Counted from the first letter of the stretch, positions 1 through 6,065 are shown. The stretch is 11,507 nucleotides of DNA from Verrucomicrobia bacterium UBA3214 (GCA_002363575.1 DEWI01000135.1:1-11507); one strand, 5' to 3'. Notes: generated by a model from the letters alone, not told the origin. Made by a program: numbers and translations.

Positions 1-732
1 TTCTTCACATCGAAGGACAAGTCCGAAGCGAACGCGGCGAACGACGTCATCGCGCAGTGGATCGGCGCGGTGAACGTGGTGTGGGACGGCGGGGTCGCTT
101 CCGTGTCCATCGCGAAGAAGGGCAAGGTGAAAGCGTCGGTCACGCTCGCGAACGGGACGAAGGCGACGGCGAACTCCCAGCTGCTCGTCGGCGAAGCGTG
201 GCTGTGCGTACCGGTCGTCGTGGCGAAGAAAGTGAACATTGCTTTCACGCTCTGGCTGCCGAGCGACGGCGGCGAGGTTGTGGTCGAGGGGCTTCCTAAC
301 GGCGCGGTCGCCGGAAAGGCGGGCGCGCTAAAGTTCGGCGCGGCGTTCAAGTTCGACGCGGCGGCGCTTGCGTCGGCGCTCGGCGACGCGACGTACGCCG
401 CGCAGCTGCCGGACGGGCTGTCCGTGGAGCAGGACGGCAAGAAGTGGATCGTGGCCGGCGGGGCGAAGGCCGGGAAGGTGCAGCTCGCGAAAGGCGCGGC
501 GTCTCCGGCGGACATCGACGTGACGAAAGCCGGGGCGAACCCGTCCGCGCTGAAACTCACGTACAAGGCGAAGGACGGGACGTTCAAGGGCACGTTCAAG
601 GCGTACACACTGGTAAATGGCAAGCCGAAGGCGACGACGGTGAACGTGTCCGGAATCCTTGTCGGCGACAAGGGGTACGGCACGCTGTCGGTGAAAAAAA
701 CGTCTGTGAGCGCCTCGGTCGAGATCCGGTAG
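1..732 (+). CDS. C-terminal part of a large repetitive surface/secreted protein
   Basis: The reading frame is open from the first base of the window, so this is the last 243 residues of a gene that starts outside. The protein is rich in Lys, Gly, Ala, Val and Thr and consists of alternating short beta-strand-like stretches. Two related blocks can be seen: one around residues 20-95 (GKVKASVTLANGTK) and a second near the C terminus at about residues 180-243 (GTFKGTFKAYTLVNGKPK). The second resembles terminal beta-sandwich modules of very large extracellular proteins in Verrucomicrobiota-related bacteria; that link is from memory of the family style, not a search. No membrane anchor, sortase motif or catalytic motif is visible in this part. 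Function is unknown; adhesion or surface display is an inference. The gene ends in TAG, followed by a hairpin and then an IS remnant 36 bp downstream. Confidence 0.75.
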   Translation, partial: FFTSKDKSEANAANDVIAQWIGAVNVVWDGGVASVSIAKKGKVKASVTLANGTKATANSQLLVGEAWLCVPVVVAKKVNIAFTLWLPSDGGEVVVEGLPNGAVAGKAGALKFGAAFKFDAAALASALGDATYAAQLPDGLSVEQDGKKWIVAGGAKAGKVQLAKGAASPADIDVTKAGANPSALKLTYKAKDGTFKGTFKAYTLVNGKPKATTVNVSGILVGDKGYGTLSVKKTSVSASVEIR

Positions 733-745
733 CGGAAGTCCTTCC

Positions 746-772
746 CCAGCGGTTGAAATCTCAACATGCTGG
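746..772 (+). terminator. possible terminator hairpin after the surface-protein gene
   Basis: An inverted repeat pairs CCAGC (746-750) with GCTGG (768-772), and inside it GTTGA (752-756) with TCAAC (761-765), around a 4-nt loop. A T-rich stretch ending in TTTTT lies at 775-787. It begins 14 bp after the stop codon at 732, where a terminator is expected. The T run is not immediately adjacent to the stem and the right arm overlaps the putative IS end, so the call is tentative. Confidence 0.35.
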
Positions 773-780
773 AGTTTACC
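769..780 (+). repeat. left 12-bp terminal inverted repeat of the IS remnant
   Basis: CTGGAGTTTACC is the exact reverse complement of the sequence at 1416-1427. The match stops at once on both sides: 768/1428 and 781/1415 do not pair. Confidence 0.55.
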
Positions 781-1415
781 CATTTTTGAGCTGCGCACCC
801 ACTTCCCGAAGCGGGTGAACGCGCGTCTAATGCCGTCCGCGATGGCGTATGCCGCGAACTCCGGGACTTCGTCAAGCCGCTTTCCGAGGCGCTTCAGATG
901 CTCCGCGAGGATTTCGCGCCTGATGTTGCGGCCTATCCACACCGTGGCGAAATACGCGCTGGCAAGGACAAGCGAGGCCATGTTGCGGATGCGCGTGTAG
1001 GTCTTCACCCGGATGTTCTCGAAGCCGTACGACTGCTTGACGAATCTGATGGTTTCCTCGACCCTCCAGCGCGTGAGGTACGCCTCCACGATGCGCCACT
1101 GCGACTTGAATGCTCCGTCGACGGGAAGCGAAGTCAGGAGCATCATCGGATCCTATCCGAAGCCCTTGACGATAACGAGATGCAGTTCCTTTTCCGGATG
1201 CATCGGGAGCCGCACCGGCATCGCTCCGAACGACACCGGCACGTCGCATTCCTTTCCGTGCGAATCGAACGTGACGTGGTGCGAATGACGCATCGTGCAC
1301 TGCCTGGCAAGGTCGTGGACCTCGTGCATCCCTCCCCACGACAGGACGCTGCGCCCTTTCAGCCGCACGATGAAGTCGCGGCCTTCCCCGATGAAATAAT
1401 CGTAGAATGCGTGTT
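769..1415 (-). pseudogene. truncated IS4-type transposase with in-frame amber codon
   Basis: The minus-strand frame encodes about 215 codons of transposase. The C-terminal part carries the IS4 signature Y-(2)-R-(3)-E-(6)-K, seen as YLTRWRVEETIRFVKQ at 1033-1080; it includes the catalytic Glu. Upstream is the typical block HAFYDYFIGEGRDFIVRLKG. The frame is interrupted by TAG at 1153-1155, between VIVKGFG and DPMMLLTS, where relatives have a sense codon; Glu, Lys or Gln by one base change is likely. The N-terminal half, with the first catalytic Asp, is absent. No stop codon lies before the left repeat and the frame continues by chance antisense to the surface-protein gene, so the original end cannot be fixed. 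The coding potential is decayed and no active enzyme is expected. Confidence 0.85.
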
Positions 1416-1427
1416 GGTAAACTCCAG
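1416..1427 (-). repeat. right 12-bp terminal inverted repeat of the IS remnant
   Basis: GGTAAACTCCAG is the exact reverse complement of 769-780. Transposase homology starts just inside it, which suggests a deletion that removed everything from the repeat to the middle of the gene. Confidence 0.55.
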
Positions 1428-1460
1428 AAAGCGCGCCCCTATGCAAGCCGTCATGGAATA

Positions 1461-1469
1461 TGATATAAT
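1461..1469 (+). promoter_or_regulatory. extended -10 promoter of the AAA/nuclease gene
   Basis: TGATATAAT gives a perfect TATAAT box at 1464-1469 preceded by the extended -10 TGn. No -35 resembling TTGACA lies 16-18 bp upstream, which fits an extended -10 promoter. Transcription would start near 1476, only 2-3 nt before the ATG at 1479. No Shine-Dalgarno sequence is present, so the mRNA should be essentially leaderless. Confidence 0.65.
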
Positions 1470-1478
1470 AGCGGCAAC

Positions 1479-3044
1479 ATGGAAAAGATTGCGACAGATA
1501 TTTACACCTTTTCGGAGCTGCGGAGTAGCGGTTTCACTTACGTCGATAAGACGGAGGCTCTGTATGCAATGGCGTCCGGGGAAAGCGGCAAGCAGTTTTT
1601 CATCGCGCGGCCGCGGCGCTTCGGGAAGTCTCTCGCAGTCTCCACGCTGAAGGCGCTTTTCGAGGGGCGGCGCGATCTTTTCGCCGGTCTCGCCATCGAG
1701 CCGCTTTGGGACTGGTCGAAGAAGTGGCCCGTATTGCATCTCGACATGGGATCGGCGCAGACGGATACGACCGCGAGATTGGAAAGACGCTGGCGGGCGA
1801 TCCTTGCAAATGAATGTGCGCGCAACGGCATTGCCTTTAGAGATGACGAGAACCCCGCGACCGTTTTTGAAAATACGATCAACGACTTGGCCGCCGCGTC
1901 GGAAGACGGTCGCGCAGTCCTGCTCGTCGATGAATATGACAAGCCGCTTCTCGGCCATCTGATGAAGCCGGATGTCACGGAATTCCGCGACGAGCTTAAG
2001 GCGTTCTATTCCGTCATCAAGACGCTCGAAGCGAAGTTGCGTTTCACGTTCATAACGGGGGTTAGCAAGTTTTCGAAGGTCTCGATCTTCTCCGACTTGA
2101 ACAACCTCAACGACTGGACGATGCACTCCGGCATGGCTACGCTCTTCGGCTATACCCACGAAGAGGTGCTGAAATATTTCCCAGGGCGCATCCACTCGCT
2201 CGCCGAGGCGAACGGTCTCGACGACAAGGGCGCGTTCGACGAAATCGTCAAGTGGTACGACGGCTACAAGTTTCATCCTACCGCGAAACCGGTTATCAAC
2301 CCCGTCTCGCTTGGTCAGTGTTTTCAGAACCGCGAGTTCAACGACTACTGGTCGAAGACGGCGGTGCCGACGTTCTTGATCGACATACTGAAGAAGCATC
2401 CTCTCAATTTCGCGTCTATCGACATTACCGACAATCGTTTGGAGGCGTACGAGCCGGAAAATCCAGATATTACGACGCTTCTCTACCAGACGGGGTATCT
2501 GACGATAAAGGGTTTCCGCCAAATGGTCGGCATGCGGAAATACGATCTCGGCTTCCCGAATCAGGAAGTGCAGAACTCGTTTGTATCCCGTCTCGCACCT
2601 GCATACGCCGGGCTGGAGCCGGACAGAGCGGAAAGCGCGCAGTTCGCAGCGGCCGAAGCGTTGTACGCCCATGACGTGCCGAAGTTTCTGAAGGCGCTGA
2701 AGGCGTTCTTCGCCAATATCCCTTACGATCTCACAGACCGGCAGAACGAGCAGATGTGGCAGACGATCGTCTATGTCGTTCTGAAGGCGATCGGCGCAGG
2801 CGTTTGGGGCGAAGTCAAGACGCACGACGGCCGCATCGACATGGTCGCGGAAGTGCCCGGCGATATATATATTATAGAGTTCAAGCTCGACCGCCCGGCG
2901 TCCGAAGCGATGGAACAGATCAAGGGCAAGGAATACGCCGGGAAATACGCGCTTTCGGATAAGCGCATTACGCTTATCGGCATTTCCTTTTCGTCCGAAA
3001 AACGCACGATCGTCGAAGAACTCGTCGAAGAATTCGCGGCGTGA
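1479..3044 (+). CDS. AAA-ATPase-like / PD-(D/E)XK nuclease-like protein
   Basis: The 521-residue protein has the layout of the AAA-ATPase-like family fused to a C-terminal PD-(D/E)XK nuclease-like domain (Pfam AAA-ATPase_like and PDDEXK_9). The N-terminal ATPase shows a Walker A variant RPRRFGKSL (44-52) and Walker B LLVDEYDKP (148-156). Next come the conserved FITGVSKFSKVSIFSDLNNL segment (191-210) and WYDGYKF (259-265). The C-terminal domain has GRIDMV (451-456) followed by IYIIEFKLD (463-471), the D...ExK pattern of the nuclease fold. The length fits the family. No signal peptide is seen. The biological role of the family is not settled; mobile-element or defence functions have been suggested because of its expansion in gut bacteria. 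The ATG at 1479 is chosen because family homology starts at once (YTFSELRSSGFTYVDKT) and the -10 box sits directly upstream. By eye the gene looks less GC-rich than its neighbours, and it abuts an IS scar, which fits acquisition by transfer. Confidence 0.88.
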   Translation: MEKIATDIYTFSELRSSGFTYVDKTEALYAMASGESGKQFFIARPRRFGKSLAVSTLKALFEGRRDLFAGLAIEPLWDWSKKWPVLHLDMGSAQTDTTARLERRWRAILANECARNGIAFRDDENPATVFENTINDLAAASEDGRAVLLVDEYDKPLLGHLMKPDVTEFRDELKAFYSVIKTLEAKLRFTFITGVSKFSKVSIFSDLNNLNDWTMHSGMATLFGYTHEEVLKYFPGRIHSLAEANGLDDKGAFDEIVKWYDGYKFHPTAKPVINPVSLGQCFQNREFNDYWSKTAVPTFLIDILKKHPLNFASIDITDNRLEAYEPENPDITTLLYQTGYLTIKGFRQMVGMRKYDLGFPNQEVQNSFVSRLAPAYAGLEPDRAESAQFAAAEALYAHDVPKFLKALKAFFANIPYDLTDRQNEQMWQTIVYVVLKAIGAGVWGEVKTHDGRIDMVAEVPGDIYIIEFKLDRPASEAMEQIKGKEYAGKYALSDKRITLIGISFSSEKRTIVEELVEEFAA

Positions 3045-3058
3045 ACTTCGCAGTTGAA

Positions 3059-3120
3059 CCTAAGCGTCACAGTTGCAAGGCCGCTATCATGATTGTGGCC
3101 TTGCAACTGCGACGTTTGGG
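3059..3120. repeat. long near-perfect inverted repeat (24-bp arms, 14-bp loop)
   Basis: The arm at 3059-3082 and the arm at 3097-3120 are reverse complements at 21 of 24 positions. The innermost 13 bp (CAGTTGCAAGGCC) are perfect. On the plus-strand RNA two of the three differences become G-U pairs, so 23 of 24 positions pair. The 14-nt loop contains the palindrome ATCATGAT (3086-3093). The structure begins 14 bp after the stop codon of the AAA/nuclease gene. No T run follows on either strand, so it is not a classic intrinsic terminator. A partial extra copy of the arm (CGCAGTTG, 3049-3056) lies just upstream. It could be a dispersed REP-like or MITE-like element, or a bidirectional RNA stabiliser between convergent genes. 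Confidence 0.8.
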
Positions 3121-3284
3121 ATGAACGAAAAAGGTGCGCGCGGGAGCGCGTCCCTCCCGATGTCTTGCGGGATCGGGGTGGGGGGTGATGTAAAAGGCCA
3201 GAAGATATGGTTTGGGCGCGCTTCTTGGCCGCCATTTGGCGTGTCCATGTTCACGATGTTTGTCGGCCAGAGTCGTCCGCTTTT

Positions 3285-3408
3285 GCGACTGGAGTCGCTT
3301 TGTCTCGCGACTGGAGTCGCCTTGCCTCGCGACTGGAGTCGCCTTGGCTCGCGACTGGAGTCGCTTTGTCTCGCGACTGGAGTCGCCTTGCTTCGCGACT
3401 AAAATCGC
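3285..3408. repeat. tandem array of five 22-bp units plus one degenerate unit
   Basis: Units start at 3285, 3307, 3329, 3351 and 3373 with an exact 22-bp period; a decayed sixth starts at 3395 (GCGACTAAAATCGC). Each unit has an invariant 14-bp core GCGACTGGAGTCGC, which is a dyad (GCGACT, 2 bp, AGTCGC), followed by a variable 8-bp linker (tttgtctc, cttgcctc, cttggctc, tttgtctc, cttgcttc). A possible degenerate unit lies upstream at about 3264-3284. Because 22 is not a multiple of 3, the array is open in several frames on both strands and produces spurious ORFs. The function is unknown; see findings. Confidence 0.9.
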
Positions 3409-3563
3409 CAGAATAATCGTCAAATGAGGGGAAAATCGTGGTTTTGGCAAGGAGCAGCCGCCTCCAGGAGTCGGGATTGTCTGCACATCCGCAGACCGTT
3501 GTTTCTCATGCCGCCTTTCCGGCTTTTTGGCTTTGCACCTGAAAGCATGGCAAAGGAGACTTC

Positions 3564-3587
3564 GCTTTTCACCCGCTTGGTGAAAGC
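3564..3587. terminator. possible hairpin downstream of the ComF gene
   Basis: GCTTTTCACC (3564-3573) pairs with GGTGAAAGC (3579-3587) with a single bulged base and a 5-nt loop. It lies about 50 bp past the end of the minus-strand ComF gene and could end that transcript. There is no clear T run on the minus strand, and only TTAAAACTCTATT on the plus strand, so this is a weak call. Confidence 0.3.
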
Positions 3588-3639
3588 TTAAAACTCTATT
3601 CTAGTGAAAACAAAGGCCGCAAGCACGCAACGCTCGGAT

Positions 3640-4353
3640 TTAGATGACGCGCGCAAGCGCGAGGGCGAATACCCGCGACGCGCCCGCTTCCCGGAGAGTC
3701 TTCGAACATTCGGAGAGCGTGGCGCCGGTTGTCATGATGTCGTCGAGAAGCAATATGGTGCGGTTGGCGACGGTCTCCGGCGCCGTGACTTCGAACGTGC
3801 CGGCGACATTCGCGATTCTCTCGCACCCCCGGAGCCCGGATTGGCGGCGCGGCATTCCCTTGCGGCGCACGGCGCGCGTTGCGCATTCTTTGCCGATGCG
3901 CCTGGCGAGCGGTTTTGCCAGATATTCGCATTGGTTGAAGCCGCGCGTGAAGCGATGCGGGATCGTGAGCGGCATGGGGATCACGAGGTCGATCTCGTCT
4001 TCGGGGAGGCGGAATTCGCACGCCGCCTGCAGGAAGTCGGTGAAATCGTCGCGCATCCAGATGTGAGAGTTGAATTTGTAGTCAATCACGATGCGGCGCG
4101 CGTTCCCCAGGAAAGCGAGGGCGCCGGCCGCTTTCTCGAAGTACGGACGCCTCTCCGCGCAATCGCTGCAAATCCCGCCTTTGACGCCGTCGGGAAGCGT
4201 GCGCGCGCAAATTTCGCAGCCTCCAGGCTCGGCGAATTCGAGAGTTTCCAGACAGCGTGAGCAGATATGCCGCGCCGGATGGTCCACGCTGCCCATGCAA
4301 ATCTCGCAGCGCCGCGGCCATATAAAATCGTAGAATCTCCAGAATTTCTGCAC
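3640..4353 (-). CDS. comF: ComF family phosphoribosyltransferase-like protein
   Basis: The 237-residue protein has the two-part layout of ComF/GntX proteins. The N terminus carries four CxxC pairs (C16/C19, C31/C34, C46/C49, C62/C65), expected to bind zinc. The C-terminal type I phosphoribosyltransferase domain has IPMPLTIPHRFTRGFNQ (125-141) and the PRPP loop ILLLDDIMTTGAT (200-212). In naturally competent bacteria ComF/ComFC helps bring incoming single-stranded DNA into the cytoplasm; in many others its role is unclear. The GTG start at 4353 is supported by AAGGAGG (4363-4369) 9 nt upstream and by immediate family homology (FYDFIWPRRCEIC). It is the last gene of the minus-strand run, 42 bp after the probable anti-sigma gene. 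Confidence 0.93.
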   Translation of the reverse strand: MQKFWRFYDFIWPRRCEICMGSVDHPARHICSRCLETLEFAEPGGCEICARTLPDGVKGGICSDCAERRPYFEKAAGALAFLGNARRIVIDYKFNSHIWMRDDFTDFLQAACEFRLPEDEIDLVIPMPLTIPHRFTRGFNQCEYLAKPLARRIGKECATRAVRRKGMPRRQSGLRGCERIANVAGTFEVTAPETVANRTILLLDDIMTTGATLSECSKTLREAGASRVFALALARVI

Positions 4354-4378
4354 TCGCCGCGTCCTCCTTGCGCGCGGT

Positions 4379-4406
4379 GGGCTAGATGCGGCGGGCTAGA
4401 TGCGGC
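4379..4406 (-). repeat. 14-bp tandem duplication at the 3' end of the anti-sigma gene
   Basis: The unit GGGCTAGATGCGGC (plus strand) occurs twice in a row, at 4379-4392 and 4393-4406, and duplicates the codons around the TAG stop (4396-4398 on the minus strand). It looks like replication slippage. It leaves the protein end unchanged and only lengthens the gap to the next gene. Confidence 0.85.
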
Positions 4407-4932
4407 GGGCAGCGGCGAGAGACCGCGCCTGCAGCTCGTCGTCGGAAAGCGGTGCCAGCCCGCGCGAGCGCAGATAGCGCACCGCCTTGCGGTAGGCGAC
4501 GGATGCGCCGGCCACGCCGCGCAGGGCGGCCGCGTTTTGCCGCGTGAGAAAATCGTTTTCCCAGCTGCCGTCGGCGCGCTGCGTTGCGACGATGGCGCGC
4601 GCGCCGCTTTCTCCGGAATATGCCGCGGTGTAGATGGAAGGGCGGCGCGCAAGCTGCGCGCCGCCCGCGGGAGCGCCGCCGCGCATCAGCGCGTGGAATC
4701 CGAATGCAAGAGCCGCCGACGCCGCCAGCAAAGCCGGCCACCGCCAGGCCGCGGCGGCTCGGCGGCTTCTCGCATCGAGGGAGGCGCGCATGGCGCGAGA
4801 GCGCACGTGGAAATCTTCGAGCGCGGCCTCCAGCCTTCCGGCGGGGATGGTGCAGCGCGCTTTCATTTCCAGCACGAGAGCGCGGCAGGGTCCGCCGAGT
4901 TCCGCAAGGGTGTTCTCGAGATCGCTCGTCAT
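4396..4932 (-). CDS. single-pass membrane protein, probable anti-sigma factor
   Basis: The ATG overlaps the stop of the ECF sigma gene in an ATGA arrangement (4929-4932), the usual coupling of sigma and anti-sigma genes. The 178-residue protein has a cytoplasmic N-terminal region with a few charged helices (1-62), one hydrophobic segment (about 64-82, WPALLAASAALAFGFHALM) and a C-terminal part that would face the periplasm. No ZAS-type zinc motif (HxxxCxxC) is visible; only C16 and C27 occur in the N-terminal region. So the anti-sigma role rests on gene order and topology. The C-terminal part contains ATQRADGSW (116-124), like a QW motif of prenyltransferase/squalene-cyclase repeats, followed by a short helical repeat (AYRKAVRYLRSRGLAPLS). 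The protein might sense an envelope signal and hold the sigma factor. Confidence 0.7.
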   Translation of the reverse strand: MTSDLENTLAELGGPCRALVLEMKARCTIPAGRLEAALEDFHVRSRAMRASLDARSRRAAAAWRWPALLAASAALAFGFHALMRGGAPAGGAQLARRPSIYTAAYSGESGARAIVATQRADGSWENDFLTRQNAAALRGVAGASVAYRKAVRYLRSRGLAPLSDDELQARSLAAARRI

Positions 4933-5408
4933 TGCTTTGAAAGCTCCTTCTTCAACTTTTTCAGGGCGTTCGACATTCGCGACTTTACCGTGCCGATGGG
5001 AATCGAGAGTATCTCGGAAATCTGCGCGTACGGCAAATCCTGGAAAATCCCGAGTTCCACGACGTCGCGGAGCGGTTCGCTCAGACGCGCCACCGCCTGG
5101 CGGATTTCTTCGCCCGGCGGCTCCTGCGCGCCTTCCGCCGCAGGGCGTGCCTTCTGCCAGATTTCCTCGCGACGTTCGCGACGCTCGCGGCGCCGGAAAG
5201 CGTCAATGCGTACCTGGCGCGCTATCGTGAACAGGAACGTCGAGAGTTTCGCCGTTTCTTCGTACTTGTCGCGGTAGTTCCAGAGCCGCAGGTATGTCTC
5301 TTGCAGAAGATCCTCGCCTTCGCTTATTGAAACGCCTTGGCGCCAGAAAAAGTTCAAAAGATTCTTTTCGAACTTCGAAGCCGCCGTCAAGAGATCGTCG
5401 CCGGACAT
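4929..5408 (-). CDS. ECF (sigma-70 family) RNA polymerase sigma factor
   Basis: The 159-residue protein has the two domains of an ECF sigma factor. Region 2 (about 12-75) includes DLLQETYLRLW (33-43) and STFLFTIARQVRIDAFRRR (56-74), used for core binding and -10 recognition. Region 4 (about 102-157) includes LSEPLRDVVEL and the helix-turn-helix LPYAQISEILSIPIGTVKSRMSNALKKL (125-152). A charged linker (RRERRERREE) joins them. The frame stays open upstream to a TTG at 5441, but the ATG at 5408 is preferred because AAAGGTGA lies 7 nt upstream and homology begins there. No promoter matching a standard consensus is evident, so autoregulation through its own ECF promoter is possible but not shown. 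It overlaps the downstream probable anti-sigma gene by 4 bp. Confidence 0.95.
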   Translation of the reverse strand: MSGDDLLTAASKFEKNLLNFFWRQGVSISEGEDLLQETYLRLWNYRDKYEETAKLSTFLFTIARQVRIDAFRRRERRERREEIWQKARPAAEGAQEPPGEEIRQAVARLSEPLRDVVELGIFQDLPYAQISEILSIPIGTVKSRMSNALKKLKKELSKQ

Positions 5409-5495
5409 CGCTCTGTCACCTTTGAATTGAAGTTGAGTCAAGCCGCTTGCCCCGTCGCAGTTTCACGCGGCCAGGCGCCGCCGCCCCACCGGCAT

Positions 5496-5525
5496 CCCTC
5501 GCGCCTTCTGGCAAGGCGTCGCGGG
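5496..5525 (-). promoter_or_regulatory. GC-rich intercistronic hairpin after the CvpA-like gene
   Basis: CGCCTT (5502-5507) pairs with AAGGCG (5513-5518) around a 5-nt loop, and outer CCC (5496-5498) can pair with GGG (5523-5525) after a small internal loop. It begins 19 bp past the stop of the CvpA-like gene. With no T run on the minus strand it is more likely an RNA stabiliser or a partial terminator than a full intrinsic terminator. Confidence 0.4.
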
Positions 5526-5543
5526 GGGCCGCGCAGGGCGTTG

Positions 5544-6065
5544 TCAGATTTCGCCGGGCGCGATGATGGCAGCTCCGCCGCTTTTGAATTTCTCGAGTAT
5601 TTTCGACTGCTTCACGCCGATGTCGTTGTGGGCGAGCAGGAAGAGCGCGGCCGCTGCGAGCGCCAGCCATGCGAGCAGCCCCAGAATCGCGTCGGTTGGC
5701 TGCGCAAGCATCTTGTGGACGAATTTCTTGATTGCGATCCTGACAATGCCGAACGTGACGAGGGCGATCGTCAGCACTGCCGCGCCTTGCTGCCACGTGT
5801 AGAGATTGTACTGCTCCAGGCGGTTCCAGGCGTAAACACCGGCGGCGGCAGAGCAGGCGCCGCCGACGATCATGCCTAGCGAGCCTGAAAACCCGCGGAA
5901 CAGCCCGATCACGGCCATCGTGATGACGAAGCCGATTACGGCCCAGTCCCAAGAGCCGGTTGCGAGAGTCTCGAGGACGGGCGCATCTCCGCCGGCGCCT
6001 GCCAGGGAGGACACGACAGGGGAAAGCGCATCTGCCAGTTCCGGCATCGCGGTCGATATGGTCAT
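5544..6065 (-). CDS. CvpA-like integral membrane protein
   Basis: The 173-residue protein has a short N-terminal tail and four hydrophobic segments, at about 39-56, 62-80, 93-112 and 126-146. It ends in a charged C-terminal tail. The first segment WDWAVIGFVITMAVIGLFRGFSG and the following helix fit the CvpA (colicin V production) pattern D..I......IG..RG, and the length matches the family. CvpA proteins sit in the inner membrane and are linked to envelope homeostasis; the molecular function is not established. The ATG at 6065 has GAGGA (6074-6078) 8 nt upstream. It lies 96 bp after the TPR lipoprotein gene and before the ECF sigma gene, which suggests an envelope role. The family call rests on layout and one motif, so a different small membrane protein remains possible. 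Confidence 0.6.
   Translation of the reverse strand: MTISTAMPELADALSPVVSSLAGAGGDAPVLETLATGSWDWAVIGFVITMAVIGLFRGFSGSLGMIVGGACSAAAGVYAWNRLEQYNLYTWQQGAAVLTIALVTFGIVRIAIKKFVHKMLAQPTDAILGLLAWLALAAAALFLLAHNDIGVKQSKILEKFKSGGAAIIAPGEI

Larger units (their letters stand above)
769..1427 (-). mobile_element. internally deleted IS4-family-like insertion sequence remnant
   Basis: The 659-bp segment is bounded by perfect 12-bp inverted repeats, CTGGAGTTTACC at 769-780 and GGTAAACTCCAG at 1416-1427. The space between them is filled by the C-terminal half of an IS4-type DDE transposase on the minus strand. A full element of this family is usually well over 1 kb, so the N-terminal half of the transposase gene has been lost, apparently right beside one terminal repeat. 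I see no convincing target-site duplication in the bases just outside the repeats. The element should be immobile by itself but might be moved in trans by a complete relative. The repeats might also be coincidental, because the transposase frame runs through the left one. Confidence 0.6.
3045..3639. other. 595-bp convergent intergenic region without a convincing gene
   Basis: The region separates the plus-strand AAA/nuclease gene from the minus-strand ComF gene, whose 3' ends face each other. It holds the long inverted repeat (3059-3120), the 22-bp array (3285-3408) and weak hairpins (3479-3496, 3564-3587). Open frames crossing it are made by the repeats and show low-complexity translations (runs of SRLES- or SSRETK-like peptides). 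I see no tRNA, promoter of good quality or conserved protein motif here. The rest (3121-3284 and 3409-3563) is unexplained. Confidence 0.7.

Noticed and set aside
328..768. Minus-strand continuation of the transposase frame as a 272-residue protein
   Set aside because: After the left repeat the frame runs antisense through the surface-protein gene and gives an Arg-rich, low-complexity translation.
1153..1155. Programmed readthrough or recoded TAG in the transposase
   Set aside because: The gene is also truncated at its N terminus, so simple decay explains it better.
1359..2825. 488-codon minus-strand open frame
   Set aside because: It is antisense to the AAA/nuclease gene, which has clear family motifs; the shadow is Arg/Val-rich with no motif.
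3285..3408. CRISPR array
   Set aside because: The spacing between 14-bp cores is only 8 bp and the linkers are near-copies of each other. There are no spacers of normal length and no cas genes in the window.
3067..3486. Small proteins encoded by the 22-bp repeats on either strand
   Set aside because: The peptides cycle through the same repeats in several frames, with no start context or conserved composition.
3479..3496. Hairpin GTCTGC/GCAGAC
   Set aside because: A 6-bp stem with no T run and no gene context is not distinguishable from chance.
3510..3528. Intrinsic terminator GCCG-loop-CGGC followed by TTTTT
   Set aside because: The stem is only 4 bp and lies almost 500 bp past the nearest plus-strand stop codon.
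5409..5441. Longer ECF sigma protein starting at TTG 5441
   Set aside because: The extra residues lack homology-like character and the ATG at 5408 has a better placed ribosome binding site.
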